The notes below the pieces were generated by a model. That model was not told where the DNA came from. It ran no database searches and saw only the letters and a list, made by a program, of their open reading frames with translations. From assembly GCA_004213565.1 (NCBI GenBank), contig SHBB01000001.1, positions 1-64,000 on the forward strand: 64,000 nt of DNA. The letters are read 5' to 3'. Shown one piece after another: positions 1 through 8,555 of this stretch (within the stretch, counting starts at the first letter, position 1; the number at the start of each line of letters is the position of its first letter). A program made the position numbers and the translations under genes. Source of the stretch: Sandaracinaceae bacterium (lineage in GTDB: Bacteria > Myxococcota_A > Polyangia > Polyangiales > Sandaracinaceae).

Positions 1-168
1 CTGACCGAGCTGGGGGGCGCGCTCACCGAGCTGGGGGGCGCGCCCACCGAGCTGGGGGGCGCGCTCGCCGAGCTGGGGGGCGCGCTCGCCGAGCTGGGGG
101 ATCCCAAAGCTTGGGGGGTCGCTCCCAAAGCTGGGGGGTCAGCTCCCAGAGCTGGGAGCCGCGCTCGC
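1..168. repeat. 21-bp tandem repeat array, continuing beyond the left edge
   Basis: Eight 21-bp units follow one another from the first base. Units 1-4 are nearly identical (core CCGAGCTGGGGGGCGCG). From about 98 the units degenerate but keep the 21-bp period (AAAGCTGGGGGGTC variants). The period is a multiple of three, and the + frame starting at base 1 stays open to a stop at 283-285, reading a repeated Leu-Thr/Ala-Glu-Leu-Gly-Gly-Ala heptad. The array could therefore be the 3' end of a repetitive protein gene that starts outside the window, or an intergenic minisatellite downstream of the convergent lipoprotein gene. The sequence alone does not decide. Bases 169-260 hold only decayed repeat. 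Confidence 0.85.
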
Positions 169-260
169 CGACGCGCCGGGGGCTCTCCGACGAGCGGAGG
201 GGATCATGGGATCTGCGCCGAGCTGGGTGTCTTCCCCGGCCGCGGACGCGCCGCGATGCC

Positions 261-1142
261 CTACATGTCGGGGAAACAGACGTAGCGCGCTCCGAAGTCG
301 ACGCGGGTGTCGAGGCAGCGGTACCCCGGCGCGCAATCGCCCATCGTCTCGTTGCCGCCCCCGTCTATCTCCGTGCAACTGTGCCGGCACCAATACGTGT
401 CGGCGTCCATGTCGCCGAAGCAGCGCGAGCTGCCGGGGCACTCCACGCTCTGGCCATCCTCACGGCACAGTCGCGCACATCGAGATCCCACGCTCGTGTC
501 CTCGCAGAACCTGCAGGTACCGTCACCGGGCTCGCAGGGCGTGCCACCTGACGCTTCGCAGACGCCCCGGTTGGGGCTCGTCGCGTTACTGGTGACCACC
601 GAGCACGCGTCACTCTCGCACTCCGCGGGGCGGCTGCAGTCGTCCCCGATCGAGCCTGGCTCGACGCAGGTCGAGTCCAGGTAGGAGCAGACCCCGCTCT
701 GACACTGACTGTCGACTTCGCATGCGTCGCCCAGCGCGCGACTGCTCGCACACTCGTCGAGGTCGTGGTCACAGAACTCATCCTCGCTGCACAAGCAGTT
801 CAGGCTGCTGCACCCCTTGCCGGCCGCTCCAGCACAGCTGGCGAACCGGCCATCGATGCAGAGGAGCGCGGCTCTGTCACCGCGCAAGACTTCGCCGTCG
901 GTACAGGCGGGAGCGCAGACCAGGGAGCCGTCCCACGCCGCGGGCCCGCAGGCCTCCGAAGCGGCGCAGCCGCTGCTGTCGCTGCACGAGAGCGCGCAGA
1001 AGAACCCGCCCGGCCCGTCGAGACAGACCGACGAATCGTCGCAGCCGGTCGTGTAACATGGCTGACGCGATTCGCACGCGGTGAGGAGAGCCAGGATCGC
1101 AAGGATCGCGCAAGTCGACTTCATGCGAAGGGTGATTGTCAT
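261..1142 (-). CDS. Cysteine-rich secreted lipoprotein, function unknown
   Basis: The product is a 293-aa lipoprotein. A start at 1124 (Met7) gives a more typical signal peptide, MKSTCAILAILALLTAC, ending in a lipobox (LLTAC). The mature part has about 37 cysteines in short Cys-rich modules of the type (C-x4-6-C) found in many myxobacterial surface lipoproteins, where they probably form disulfides in the periplasm or at the cell surface. No catalytic motif is visible. It ends close to the 21-bp repeat array. The relative at 50098-50859 has the same style (lipobox plus Cys-rich modules), so this looks like an expanded lineage-specific family. The exact start is uncertain because no strong ribosome-binding site precedes either ATG. 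Confidence 0.75.
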   Translation of the reverse strand: MTITLRMKSTCAILAILALLTACESRQPCYTTGCDDSSVCLDGPGGFFCALSCSDSSGCAASEACGPAAWDGSLVCAPACTDGEVLRGDRAALLCIDGRFASCAGAAGKGCSSLNCLCSEDEFCDHDLDECASSRALGDACEVDSQCQSGVCSYLDSTCVEPGSIGDDCSRPAECESDACSVVTSNATSPNRGVCEASGGTPCEPGDGTCRFCEDTSVGSRCARLCREDGQSVECPGSSRCFGDMDADTYWCRHSCTEIDGGGNETMGDCAPGYRCLDTRVDFGARYVCFPDM

Positions 1143-1243
1143 CGAAAAAGTTCAGCGCTTGCCGTACACGGGAGCGCCTTCGCTGAGCCCGCCCATCAGC
1201 ACGCGCGGGCGCAGACAGGGAGACCGCCAATCTTCGGTCGCCT

Positions 1244-2299
1244 TCAGAGCTCGGCCAGGGCGCGGGCGGCGAAGCGCACTACGTCCCACTGGGCGGCGAG
1301 GCCGACCTCGGCGAGGTCGGCGTGGCCGAGCAGCGGGGTGCGCAGGACGGCGCCGCGGGCGGGGGGCGGGAGCTCGCGCGCGATCCAGGCGGACTCGGTC
1401 GGGGCGACGAGGGGATCGCCCTCGCCGTGCAGCACGAAGACGCGCGCGCGGAGCTGAGAGAGGTGGCCGGCGGGGGAGATCGCGGACAGCTCGTCGCGGT
1501 GACGCTCGGTCAGCGCGGCCAGGGCGGGGCGGTCGAGGCCCGTGCCCTGGCGGAGCGCGTCGACGCGGGCGCGGGTGGGGGCGGAGAGGCCCTCGAGGTC
1601 GGGCGCGCGGCGGTGCAGGACGTCGGCGAGGGCGGCGCGCGCGGCGTCGGCCTCCGCCGGGTCGAAGTAGTCCTCCGCGTAGGCGTGGGCGAGCACCTGC
1701 GCGCCGTAGCGCTCGGCCTCCGCGTCGAAGCGCTCGCCCCCCGGCCCCGCGATGGGCTCGCCGCGCCACCACGCCGCGAGGCGGGTGGCGTCGTGGTGCG
1801 CGCCGACGGTCCAGACGGCGTGGATGGACGGCTCCTCGGACGCGGCGATCAGCGCGAGGCCGCCGCCGAAGCTGATGCCGACGACGCCCACGTGAGGCCC
1901 GAGGGCGCGGGCCGCGCGCGCGATCTGATCGACCGCGCCGTCGTCGAAGCGCAGCGCGCGCAGGGCCGGGATCTCCGGGGTGGTGACGTCGAAGCCGGCC
2001 TCGGCCAGCAGCTCGGCGAAGCGCACGAGCCGCGGCTCGTCGATGCCCTCGGGGTGCGCGCCGTGCACGAGCAAGAGAGGTGGACCGTCGCCGCGGAAGA
2101 CCCGCGCGCGCAGGCCGGCCACGGTCGCGTCGCTCGACCGGATCTCGGTGGCCCGCGCGTCGGAGAAGCCGAGGAGGAGGCGGGCCGCGCGCACGTGACG
2201 ACTCGCGGGTCCCCACGCGAGGGCGAGGATCGCAAAAGGGATGGCGATGGCCATCGCGCCGCGACGCGACTTCACGCCCCCATCTTCACACTTCTTCAC
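1244..2299 (-). CDS. Alpha/beta-hydrolase family protein
   Basis: The 351-aa protein has a hydrophobic N-terminal stretch (about residues 16-30: AMAIAIPFAILALAWG), probably a signal anchor. An alpha/beta-hydrolase fold follows. The oxyanion strand LLLVHGAH is near residue 77, and the nucleophile elbow G-I-S-F-G-G-G is near residue 145. A late acid region reads HGEGDPLV, and the catalytic-histidine region reads LLGHADL. These are the three expected positions of the Ser-Asp-His triad. The substrate cannot be told; esterase or dienelactone-hydrolase-like activity are the usual family roles. It is transcribed away from the Spy-like/CpxRA-like cluster, with a divergent gap of about 60 bp. Confidence 0.75.
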   Translation of the reverse strand: MKKCEDGGVKSRRGAMAIAIPFAILALAWGPASRHVRAARLLLGFSDARATEIRSSDATVAGLRARVFRGDGPPLLLVHGAHPEGIDEPRLVRFAELLAEAGFDVTTPEIPALRALRFDDGAVDQIARAARALGPHVGVVGISFGGGLALIAASEEPSIHAVWTVGAHHDATRLAAWWRGEPIAGPGGERFDAEAERYGAQVLAHAYAEDYFDPAEADAARAALADVLHRRAPDLEGLSAPTRARVDALRQGTGLDRPALAALTERHRDELSAISPAGHLSQLRARVFVLHGEGDPLVAPTESAWIARELPPPARGAVLRTPLLGHADLAEVGLAAQWDVVRFAARALAEL

Positions 2300-2358
2300 C
2301 GCCCCGCACGTGGTCCCTTCACGACGCGTCCACAGGTTCGGTCTCAGCAGGAGGTCAC

Positions 2359-2898
2359 ATGTTCGGATTCATCATCGGTTTTCTGAGCCTCGCGGGGCTC
2401 ATCATGGTGCTCAAGGGCGGCCGGCGCGGCTGCGGCGGGCGCGGATGGCACGGGGGCAGAGGCGGCTGGCGCGGGCGGCGCGGTCACCACGGTCACCACG
2501 ACCACCACGACCACCACGAGCACGGGGGTAGGGGTTGGGGGCGGCGCGGCATGCTCCGCATGCTCTTCGAGCGGCTCGACACCACGCCCGGTCAGGAGAA
2601 GGAGATCGCGGCCGCGGTCGACGAATTCGTCGGCAAGGCGCGCGACCTGCGCGGGGAGTCCCGCACCACGCGCGACGACGTCGCGAAGCTGCTCCGCACC
2701 GAGAGCCTCGACGAGAACGTCATGGGCGAGCTCTTCGGGCGGCACGACGAGAAGCTTCGAGACATGCAAAAGCACTTCGCCGACGCGCTCGGCCGCGTCC
2801 ACCAGGCGCTCGACCCCGAGCAGCGCGACCGGCTCGCCGAGCTGATCGAGACGGGGCGCGCCAACGGCTTCGGCGGTCCCTACCGCAGCTGGGTCTGA
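2359..2898 (+). CDS. His-rich Spy/CpxP-like periplasmic stress protein
   Basis: The 179-aa product starts at the ATG at 2359, preceded by AGGAGG at 2349-2354. It has a short N-terminal hydrophobic anchor (FGFIIGFLSLAGLIMVL), a Gly/Arg/Trp-rich stretch, and a histidine cluster (HHGHHDHHDHHEH) near residues 51-63 suited to metal binding. The remaining helical part (DTTPGQEKEI... LDPEQRDRLAELI) has the spacing of LTxxQ-type Spy/CpxP/CnrX proteins, which act as periplasmic chaperones or metal sensors. It is first of four genes leading into a two-component pair. By analogy with CpxP or CnrX, it may bind metal or misfolded protein and modulate the kinase. The family call rests on weak motifs plus context. 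Confidence 0.7.
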   Translation: MFGFIIGFLSLAGLIMVLKGGRRGCGGRGWHGGRGGWRGRRGHHGHHDHHDHHEHGGRGWGRRGMLRMLFERLDTTPGQEKEIAAAVDEFVGKARDLRGESRTTRDDVAKLLRTESLDENVMGELFGRHDEKLRDMQKHFADALGRVHQALDPEQRDRLAELIETGRANGFGGPYRSWV

Positions 2899-2931
2899 GA
2901 CGAGAGCACGAGAAAGAAAGAGAGAATCATC

Positions 2932-3213
2932 ATGAAGCGCAGACTCCTCATCGGGCTCTTCACCTTCGGCACGATCTTCGGCTTCGGCTCGGGCTTCTTC
3001 TCGATGGCCCGCTGGCACCACCACGCCGAGCACCGACGCGCGGCCTTCGAGCGGCACGTGGCGGACGTGTGCACCGACGCGGCCTACCGGGCGCGGGACC
3101 GCGGCCCCAGAGAGGCCCCGCCGCCGCGCTGGGACGACCGCCCGCGGCATGGCGTCTACGACCATGACTACGACTACGGCTACGACCACGACCGCGGCCG
3201 CCGCTGGCGCTGA
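2932..3213 (+). CDS. Small His/Asp/Tyr-rich envelope protein
   Basis: The 93-aa protein has a signal-anchor-like N-terminus (RRLLIGLFTFGTIFGFGSGF) followed by a polar region. That region contains WHHHAEH near residue 28 and a C-terminal Asp/Tyr/His-rich tail (YDHDYDYGYDHDRGRR). No known domain is recognised. It starts 33 bp after the Spy-like gene and lies before the response regulator, so it probably belongs to the same transcript. The His and Asp clusters suggest metal coordination in the periplasm. It may be an accessory to the Spy-like protein or a target of the regulator. Confidence 0.6.
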   Translation: MKRRLLIGLFTFGTIFGFGSGFFSMARWHHHAEHRRAAFERHVADVCTDAAYRARDRGPREAPPPRWDDRPRHGVYDHDYDYGYDHDRGRRWR

Positions 3214-3288
3214 GCCGACGGCACCGCTGACGCGCCCCCGCGCTCGGTCACGAGGGCGGGGGCGTCCCCCTTCGGATAGGATTCGACG

Positions 3289-3972
3289 ATGGCCATTCGC
3301 GCGCTGCTGATCGACGACGACGCCCGCCTCGCGGAGCTCCTCGAGGGCTACCTCGGCGGCCACGAGGTGGCGCTCGAGGCGAGCCAGAGCGGCGCGGCGG
3401 GGCTCGACGCGCTCTCGCGCGGGACCTACGACGTGGTCTTGCTCGACGTGATGATGCCGGGCCTGGACGGGCTCGAGGTGCTGCGCCGGATCCGGCAGAA
3501 GAACACCATCCCGGTGATCATGCTCACCGCGCGCGGCGACGAGGCGGACCGCGTGGTGGGGCTGGAGCTCGGGGCCGACGACTACGTGCCCAAGCCGTTC
3601 AGCCCCCGCGAGCTGCTCGCGCGGATCCGGGCCGTGCTCCGGCGCGCCCAGCCGGAGACGACGAGCGAGCGCATCGCGATCGGGGGCGTGGAGGTCGACG
3701 TGGGCGCCCGGAGCGCGCGGCTCGAGGGGCAGGACGTGGACCTGACCGGGCTCGAGCTCGACATCCTGGTGGCGCTGATGCGCCGGGCCGGACGCGTGGT
3801 GCCCCGGGACGCGCTGCTGAGCGAGGCCGGCCGCGACGACGTGATCGTCGGCGAGCGCACGGTGGACGTGCACATCTCTCACCTCCGAAAGAAGCTCGGC
3901 GACGACCCGCGCTCGCCGGCGCGGATCCGCACCGTGCGCGGCGTGGGCTACGTCTTCGTGCGCGACGCATGA
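3289..3972 (+). CDS. OmpR/CpxR-family response regulator
   Basis: The 227-aa protein has a receiver domain followed by a winged-helix DNA-binding domain. In the receiver, the acidic pair is D9/D10, the phospho-acceptor is D53 in LLDVMMPGLDG, T79 lies in IMLTA, and K101 lies in PKPF. The winged helix ends with VDVHISHLRKKLGDD and the RTVRGVGYVF hairpin typical of OmpR/PhoB regulators. It overlaps the downstream sensor kinase by 4 nt (ATGA), so the two are translationally coupled. Its likely targets are the upstream Spy-like and His-rich genes, as for Cpx systems. That link is inferred from position only. Confidence 0.9.
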   Translation: MAIRALLIDDDARLAELLEGYLGGHEVALEASQSGAAGLDALSRGTYDVVLLDVMMPGLDGLEVLRRIRQKNTIPVIMLTARGDEADRVVGLELGADDYVPKPFSPRELLARIRAVLRRAQPETTSERIAIGGVEVDVGARSARLEGQDVDLTGLELDILVALMRRAGRVVPRDALLSEAGRDDVIVGERTVDVHISHLRKKLGDDPRSPARIRTVRGVGYVFVRDA

Positions 3973-5309
3973 GCAAGCATCGCCAGTGCCGGCATGCGCA
4001 CGGCAAGCATACGCATGGCAATCACGGACGCTGGGGCAAGCGCGGCTGGCGACGCAGCGGGCGGCTGCAGCGGCGCCTGTTCATGTGGTTCGGCGCCACC
4101 ATCGTCTTCACCGCCATCGTCATCGGGCTGACCTTCCGCCTCCTGTCCCCCACCGAGCGCTTCCAGCGCGACGCGGAGGGCTTCCAGCGCTTCGTCAGCG
4201 GCCGCCTCGAGACGGTGTGGGACGACCCCGCGGCGCGCGACGCCTTCATGCGCGACATGCACCACGACCTGCGGCTCGACGCGACCCTCTACGACGCGCG
4301 CGACCGCGTGCTGGTGCGCTACGGCGCGCCCTGCGACGAGGCGTGGGGACAGATCCCGCTCACCCGTCGGCGCGGCGGGCAGCTCGGTCGGCTCGAGGTC
4401 TGCCGCGAGCCCTTCTCGTGGGGCGGCTGGCGCTTCCCGCTCGTGCTGCTGGTGGGCATGCTCATCCTCTGGGCCGCGGCGGGGATCCTCGCCCGGCGGC
4501 TCACGCGCCCGCTCCGGCGCCTGGAGCAGCTCGCGCGGCGGCTCGGCGAGGGCGACCTCAGCGCGCGCGCGAACCTCACCCCCGAGCGGCACGGGGAGCT
4601 GGGGGTGCTCGGCGTGACGATGGACGAGATGGCCGAGCGCATCGACAAGCAGCTCGCCGATCAGCGCGAGCTCCTCGCCGCGGTCAGCCACGAGCTGCGC
4701 ACCCCCCTCGGGCACCTGCGGGTGCTGCTCGAGATGACGCGCAGCGCGCCGACCGAGAAGATGATCGACGACATCGAGGAGGAGGTCATGGAGGTCGACG
4801 CGCTCGTGGGGCAGCTGCTCGCGAGCTCGCGCGTCGACTTCGGGAGCCTCCAGGTCAAGAGCGTCGACGCGGTGGAGCTGGCCACGCGCGCCCTCGAGCG
4901 CGCGGAGCTGGGCCCGGACGAGCTCGAGGTCGAGGGGGACGCGGCGCTCATCGAGGCCGACCCGACCCTGCTCGCGCGCGCGCTCGCCAACCTGCTCAAC
5001 AACGCCAAGCAGCACGGCGGCGGCGTCACGACGCTGCGCATCTCGTTCCGCCCCACCGACGTGGTCTTCGCCATCGAGGACCGCGGGCCCGGCTTCTCGG
5101 AGGGGGAGCGCGAGCGCGTCTTCGAGGCGTTCTACCGCGGCGAGCACCGCGCGGGGGCGAGCCTGGGCCTGGGGCTCTCGCTGGTGCGGCGCATCGCCGA
5201 GGCCCACGGCGGCCGCGCCTGGGTGGAGGCGCTCGAGCCCGGCGCGCGGGTGTGCTTCTCGCTCGACGCGGCGCCCGCGAGCGACCCGGCGCGAGACCTC
5301 GGAGTTTGA
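3969..5309 (+). CDS. Membrane sensor histidine kinase with a His-rich N-terminus (CpxA-like)
   Basis: The 446-aa kinase begins with a cytoplasmic histidine-rich tail (His at 4, 9, 11, 14, 16 and 19). TM1 spans about 37-59, a periplasmic sensor segment about 60-153, and TM2 about 154-176. A HAMP domain follows. The phospho-acceptor H241 lies in VSHELRTPLGHL, the N-box reads NLLNNAKQHG, and the G-boxes read EDRGPGFS and SLGLGLSLV. This is a complete HisKA-HATPase kinase that phosphorylates the overlapping response regulator. The periplasmic segment has two cysteines (near residues 122 and 145). The His-rich tail is unusual and, with the His clusters in the two upstream products, suggests a metal-related signal. 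Confidence 0.9.
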   Translation: MSKHRQCRHAHGKHTHGNHGRWGKRGWRRSGRLQRRLFMWFGATIVFTAIVIGLTFRLLSPTERFQRDAEGFQRFVSGRLETVWDDPAARDAFMRDMHHDLRLDATLYDARDRVLVRYGAPCDEAWGQIPLTRRRGGQLGRLEVCREPFSWGGWRFPLVLLVGMLILWAAAGILARRLTRPLRRLEQLARRLGEGDLSARANLTPERHGELGVLGVTMDEMAERIDKQLADQRELLAAVSHELRTPLGHLRVLLEMTRSAPTEKMIDDIEEEVMEVDALVGQLLASSRVDFGSLQVKSVDAVELATRALERAELGPDELEVEGDAALIEADPTLLARALANLLNNAKQHGGGVTTLRISFRPTDVVFAIEDRGPGFSEGERERVFEAFYRGEHRAGASLGLGLSLVRRIAEAHGGRAWVEALEPGARVCFSLDAAPASDPARDLGV

Positions 5310-5342
5310 CCCGGCGATCGCCGCCCGAAATGATGCGGCGCG

Positions 5343-7268
5343 ATGGGCCTCCTCTCCGGCGACAAGCGCGACCCGAACGCGCGTTTGATCGCGCTGGTGC
5401 TCGCGTCGGGGGTGCCCCTGGCCGCGTACCTCGCGACCGCCTCGGCCCACGACTACTGGCTCGACGCGGGGGAGTTCACCGCGCAGGCGGTCTGGCTCGA
5501 CGTCGCGCACCCGCCCGGGCACCCGCTCGCGGGCCTGCTCGGGCGCCTCTTCGCGCTGCTGCCGCTCGGGCCGATCCCGCTGCGGATCGCGATCGGGCAG
5601 GCCTGCTGCACCGCGCTCGCGGCCGGCTTCCTCTTCAGCGCCATCGACACGACGGTGCGGGTGGTCGGCGTGCGGCGCGACCGGCTGGCCCTGCCCCTGG
5701 CGCTCGGGGCCACGTGGATGGTCGCGCTCAGCCACGCGTGGTGGTTCCAGGCCGTGCGGCCCGAGGTCTACGGGCTGCAAGCCCTCTTGATGGCCATCGT
5801 CATCGAGCGGATCATCGCGCTCGAGGCCGCGTGGCCCACCCTCGACGTGCGCCCGCTCTACGTGGCCGGGCTCGCGCTCGGGCTCGGGCTCGCCAACCAC
5901 CACCTCGTCGCCTTCCTCACCCTGCCCGCCGTCGCCTCGACCGCGGCGCGGGTCTACCGGGCCCGCGGCGGCAAGGCGCTCCTGCGCGCGGGCTTCGCGA
6001 CCCTCGTCGGGCTCTCGACCTACGTCTATCTGCCCGTCCGCGCGGCGACGGAGCCGCCGCTGAACCTCGGCGACCCGAGCTCGGCCGGGCGCCTCTTCTG
6101 GGTGGTGAGCGCGAAGGTCTACCAGCAGAACAAGCTCGGCGACGCGCCCCAGCCCCTCGACGAGCGCCTGCGCGACGTGCTGCGCGTGGTCGGCGAGAGC
6201 TTCGGCGGCGCCGTCGACGACCCGATGAACGTCGCGCTCTGGGCCTTCGGCGTGCTCGGCGTCGCGCTCGTCGGCGCCTACGCGCTGCTCCGCACGGCGG
6301 GGGCGCGCCGCATCGCCTTCGTGTGGGTGGCCCTCGTGCTCTTCGTGCTCACCGGCCCCGCGTGGCTGATGTCGGTCAAGAACAACCCCGACGTGCTCGG
6401 CTACATGATGGTCGGCCTCGCGGCGCTGATCGCGCTCGGCACCGGGCTGCTCGCGACGGTGCTCGCCCGGGTGGGTCAGCGCCCGGACGGAACGCCGAAG
6501 CTCCCCGCGGTGCTCGTCGCGCTCGTCGCGGCCGGCCTCGGGCTCGCGCACCTGTCGCCGAGCGCGAGCCGCTCGTCGCTGAGCCGCTTCCACGCCACCG
6601 ACGACTTCGACGAGGAGCGGATCCGTCGCCTCCCGGACGACGCCGTCGTGGTCGCGCACCGGCCCCAGACCATCTTCCGCCACTGGTCGGCGATGGCGGC
6701 CGAGCACGCGCGCCCCGACGTGACGCTCGTGCCGATGCCCTTCCTCGGCTACCCCGGGGTGGTCGAGGCGCTCGCGGAGCGGGACCCCGATCTCGCGGAG
6801 CTGCTCCGGGGCTATCTCCTGGAGGGCGAGCTGCGTCAGCCGGACCTGCAGAGCCTCGCCGCGCGGCGCCCGCTGCTGGTGGAGCTGGACGTGCGCGTCC
6901 CCGTCGAGCTCTACGAGACCATGGTGCCCGCCGGCCTCTACTACGAGGTGGTCGACGCGGGCGCGACCGACACCGACGTGATCGAGGCGGCCGAGCCGCA
7001 CGCGAAGGTGCTCGCGCGGCTCTACGCGCACCTGGGCGAGCGCGGGGTGGAGGAGACCGAGACCCAGGGCCACCTGCTGTGGATCCACTACATGGACGCG
7101 CTCTACTACGCCTCGGTCGGGGCCCGGGAGCCCGCGCGCGACGCCGTCCGACGCGCCCTCGCGGTGCGGCCCGAGATCGCGGAGATGCAGGCGCTCGGCC
7201 GGGCGCTCGCGGATCCCGAGGCCGAGGGGCCGGTCGACGTCACGCCCTTCATCGTCGGCGCGCGCTGA
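5343..7268 (+). CDS. DUF2723-family polytopic membrane protein (mannosyltransferase-like)
   Basis: The 641-aa protein has roughly ten or more membrane helices in its first 430 residues and a soluble C-terminal part. The N-terminal signature includes WLDAGEFTAQA, HPPGHPLAGL and WWFQAVRPEVY, which fit the DUF2723/TMEM260 group of GT-C-like glycosyltransferases. The acidic DAGEF motif in the first lumenal loop is where GT-C enzymes place their catalytic acid. The presumed role is transfer of a lipid-linked sugar at the cytoplasmic membrane. Donor and acceptor are unknown. The C-terminal 200 residues may carry helical repeats. It starts 34 bp after the kinase gene but need not share its function. 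Confidence 0.75.
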   Translation: MGLLSGDKRDPNARLIALVLASGVPLAAYLATASAHDYWLDAGEFTAQAVWLDVAHPPGHPLAGLLGRLFALLPLGPIPLRIAIGQACCTALAAGFLFSAIDTTVRVVGVRRDRLALPLALGATWMVALSHAWWFQAVRPEVYGLQALLMAIVIERIIALEAAWPTLDVRPLYVAGLALGLGLANHHLVAFLTLPAVASTAARVYRARGGKALLRAGFATLVGLSTYVYLPVRAATEPPLNLGDPSSAGRLFWVVSAKVYQQNKLGDAPQPLDERLRDVLRVVGESFGGAVDDPMNVALWAFGVLGVALVGAYALLRTAGARRIAFVWVALVLFVLTGPAWLMSVKNNPDVLGYMMVGLAALIALGTGLLATVLARVGQRPDGTPKLPAVLVALVAAGLGLAHLSPSASRSSLSRFHATDDFDEERIRRLPDDAVVVAHRPQTIFRHWSAMAAEHARPDVTLVPMPFLGYPGVVEALAERDPDLAELLRGYLLEGELRQPDLQSLAARRPLLVELDVRVPVELYETMVPAGLYYEVVDAGATDTDVIEAAEPHAKVLARLYAHLGERGVEETETQGHLLWIHYMDALYYASVGAREPARDAVRRALAVRPEIAEMQALGRALADPEAEGPVDVTPFIVGAR

Positions 7269-7286
7269 CTCTGGCATCATGGGCGC

Positions 7287-8516
7287 ATGACGCGTTGGCT
7301 CATGTGCATCGCGATGCTCGGCGTCGCGGCGGGCTGCGACTGCGCCGGCGACCCGTCGGGCGCGTGCGACGTCGACGGGGACTGCGAGGCGAGCCAGGTC
7401 TGCGTGGACGGGCGCTGCGAGGCCCGCGCCGACGCGAGCCTCGGCGGCGACGCGGACGTCCCGAGCGACACCGGCCCCGGCCGCGACACGGGGGCGGGCG
7501 GAGACACGGGCGTCGAGCCCGAGGACGCGAGTTGCGGCGGCGAGGCGGTCGCGTTCGACTATCGTCCGCCAAACGTCTTGCTGATCTTCGACCGCTCCTG
7601 CTCGATGCGGCGCGTGCTCGACGGCTCCGACTTCGGCGCGGGGCCCGAGGACCCGGCCACGCGCTGGAACGTGGCCCGCGAGGCGGTGCTCGGCCTGCTC
7701 GGCCGCTTCCCGACGCGCGTGTTCTGGGGCTTGATGGCTTTCCCCGACCCGCGCGAGGGCTGCGGCATGCCCGTCGACGCCGAGGTCCCGCCCGGCCCGG
7801 GCGCCGCGGCCGCGATCGACGCGGAGCTGCGCACCGACGCCATCCAGCCCTTCGGCCTCTGCGGCCCCGACAACACCGACACGACGACCCAGCCGCGGCA
7901 GACCCCGACCGCCGACGCGCTCACCAGCGCGATGGGGCTCGCGGAGCTGATGGACCCGATGCGCGAGAGCTTCGCGCTGGTGGTCACCGACGGCGGCGTC
8001 AGCTGCGGCGTGAGCGACTCCGAGCTGTCGACCCTGACCGAGTCGCTGCGCATGGCCGGCATCCCCACCGCGGTGATCGGCTTCGCGACCGGCAGCGCCG
8101 AGAGCTCCCTCGAGGCCATCGCCTCCGCCGGCGGCCTGCCCAACCCGGCCGGCCCGCCGAGCTACTACGTCGCGGAGAGCCGCGCCGACCTCGACACCGT
8201 CTTCGACGAGATCGCGTCCCGCGTCGTCAGCTGCGACCTCGCGCTCAGCTCCACCCCGCCCGATCCCGACGCGCTCTTCGTCAACGTCAACGACGTGCCG
8301 CTCGCGAACGACGCCACCGACGGCTGGAGCTACGACGCGGCGAGCAACACGCTGACCCTCAACGGCGCCTCCTGCGACCAGCTCCGCCGGGGCGACATCC
8401 GCCGCATCAGCATCAGCTTCGGCTGCGCGCCCACCCCCTGCGAGCCCCAGCCCGAGGTCTGCAACGGCCTGGACGAGGACTGCGACGACATCGTCGACGA
8501 GATGTGTCTCCTGTAG
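7287..8516 (+). CDS. vWA-domain lipoprotein with MopE-like C-terminal motif
   Basis: The 409-aa protein has a lipobox (VAAGC, Cys17), a short Cys-rich module, and an Asp/Gly-rich linker. A von Willebrand A domain follows, with a MIDAS-type start (IFDRSCSM, D-x-S-x-S) and the second aspartate in VTDGGVSCG. The last 30 residues contain PEVCNGLDEDCDDIVDE. This is the short metal-binding motif repeated in MopE-like proteins and common at the ends of myxobacterial surface proteins. The likely location is the outer-membrane surface, binding divalent metal and a protein partner. No partner is identifiable. It is followed at 40 bp by another lipoprotein. Confidence 0.75.
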   Translation: MTRWLMCIAMLGVAAGCDCAGDPSGACDVDGDCEASQVCVDGRCEARADASLGGDADVPSDTGPGRDTGAGGDTGVEPEDASCGGEAVAFDYRPPNVLLIFDRSCSMRRVLDGSDFGAGPEDPATRWNVAREAVLGLLGRFPTRVFWGLMAFPDPREGCGMPVDAEVPPGPGAAAAIDAELRTDAIQPFGLCGPDNTDTTTQPRQTPTADALTSAMGLAELMDPMRESFALVVTDGGVSCGVSDSELSTLTESLRMAGIPTAVIGFATGSAESSLEAIASAGGLPNPAGPPSYYVAESRADLDTVFDEIASRVVSCDLALSSTPPDPDALFVNVNDVPLANDATDGWSYDAASNTLTLNGASCDQLRRGDIRRISISFGCAPTPCEPQPEVCNGLDEDCDDIVDEMCLL

Positions 8517-8555
8517 CGCTCGCGCGAGCCGAGCCTCGTCGGGTATCGTCGGTCG

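Noticed and set aside
1-168. CRISPR array at the left edge
   Set aside because: The 21-bp units are directly adjacent with no spacers, and no cas gene is present.
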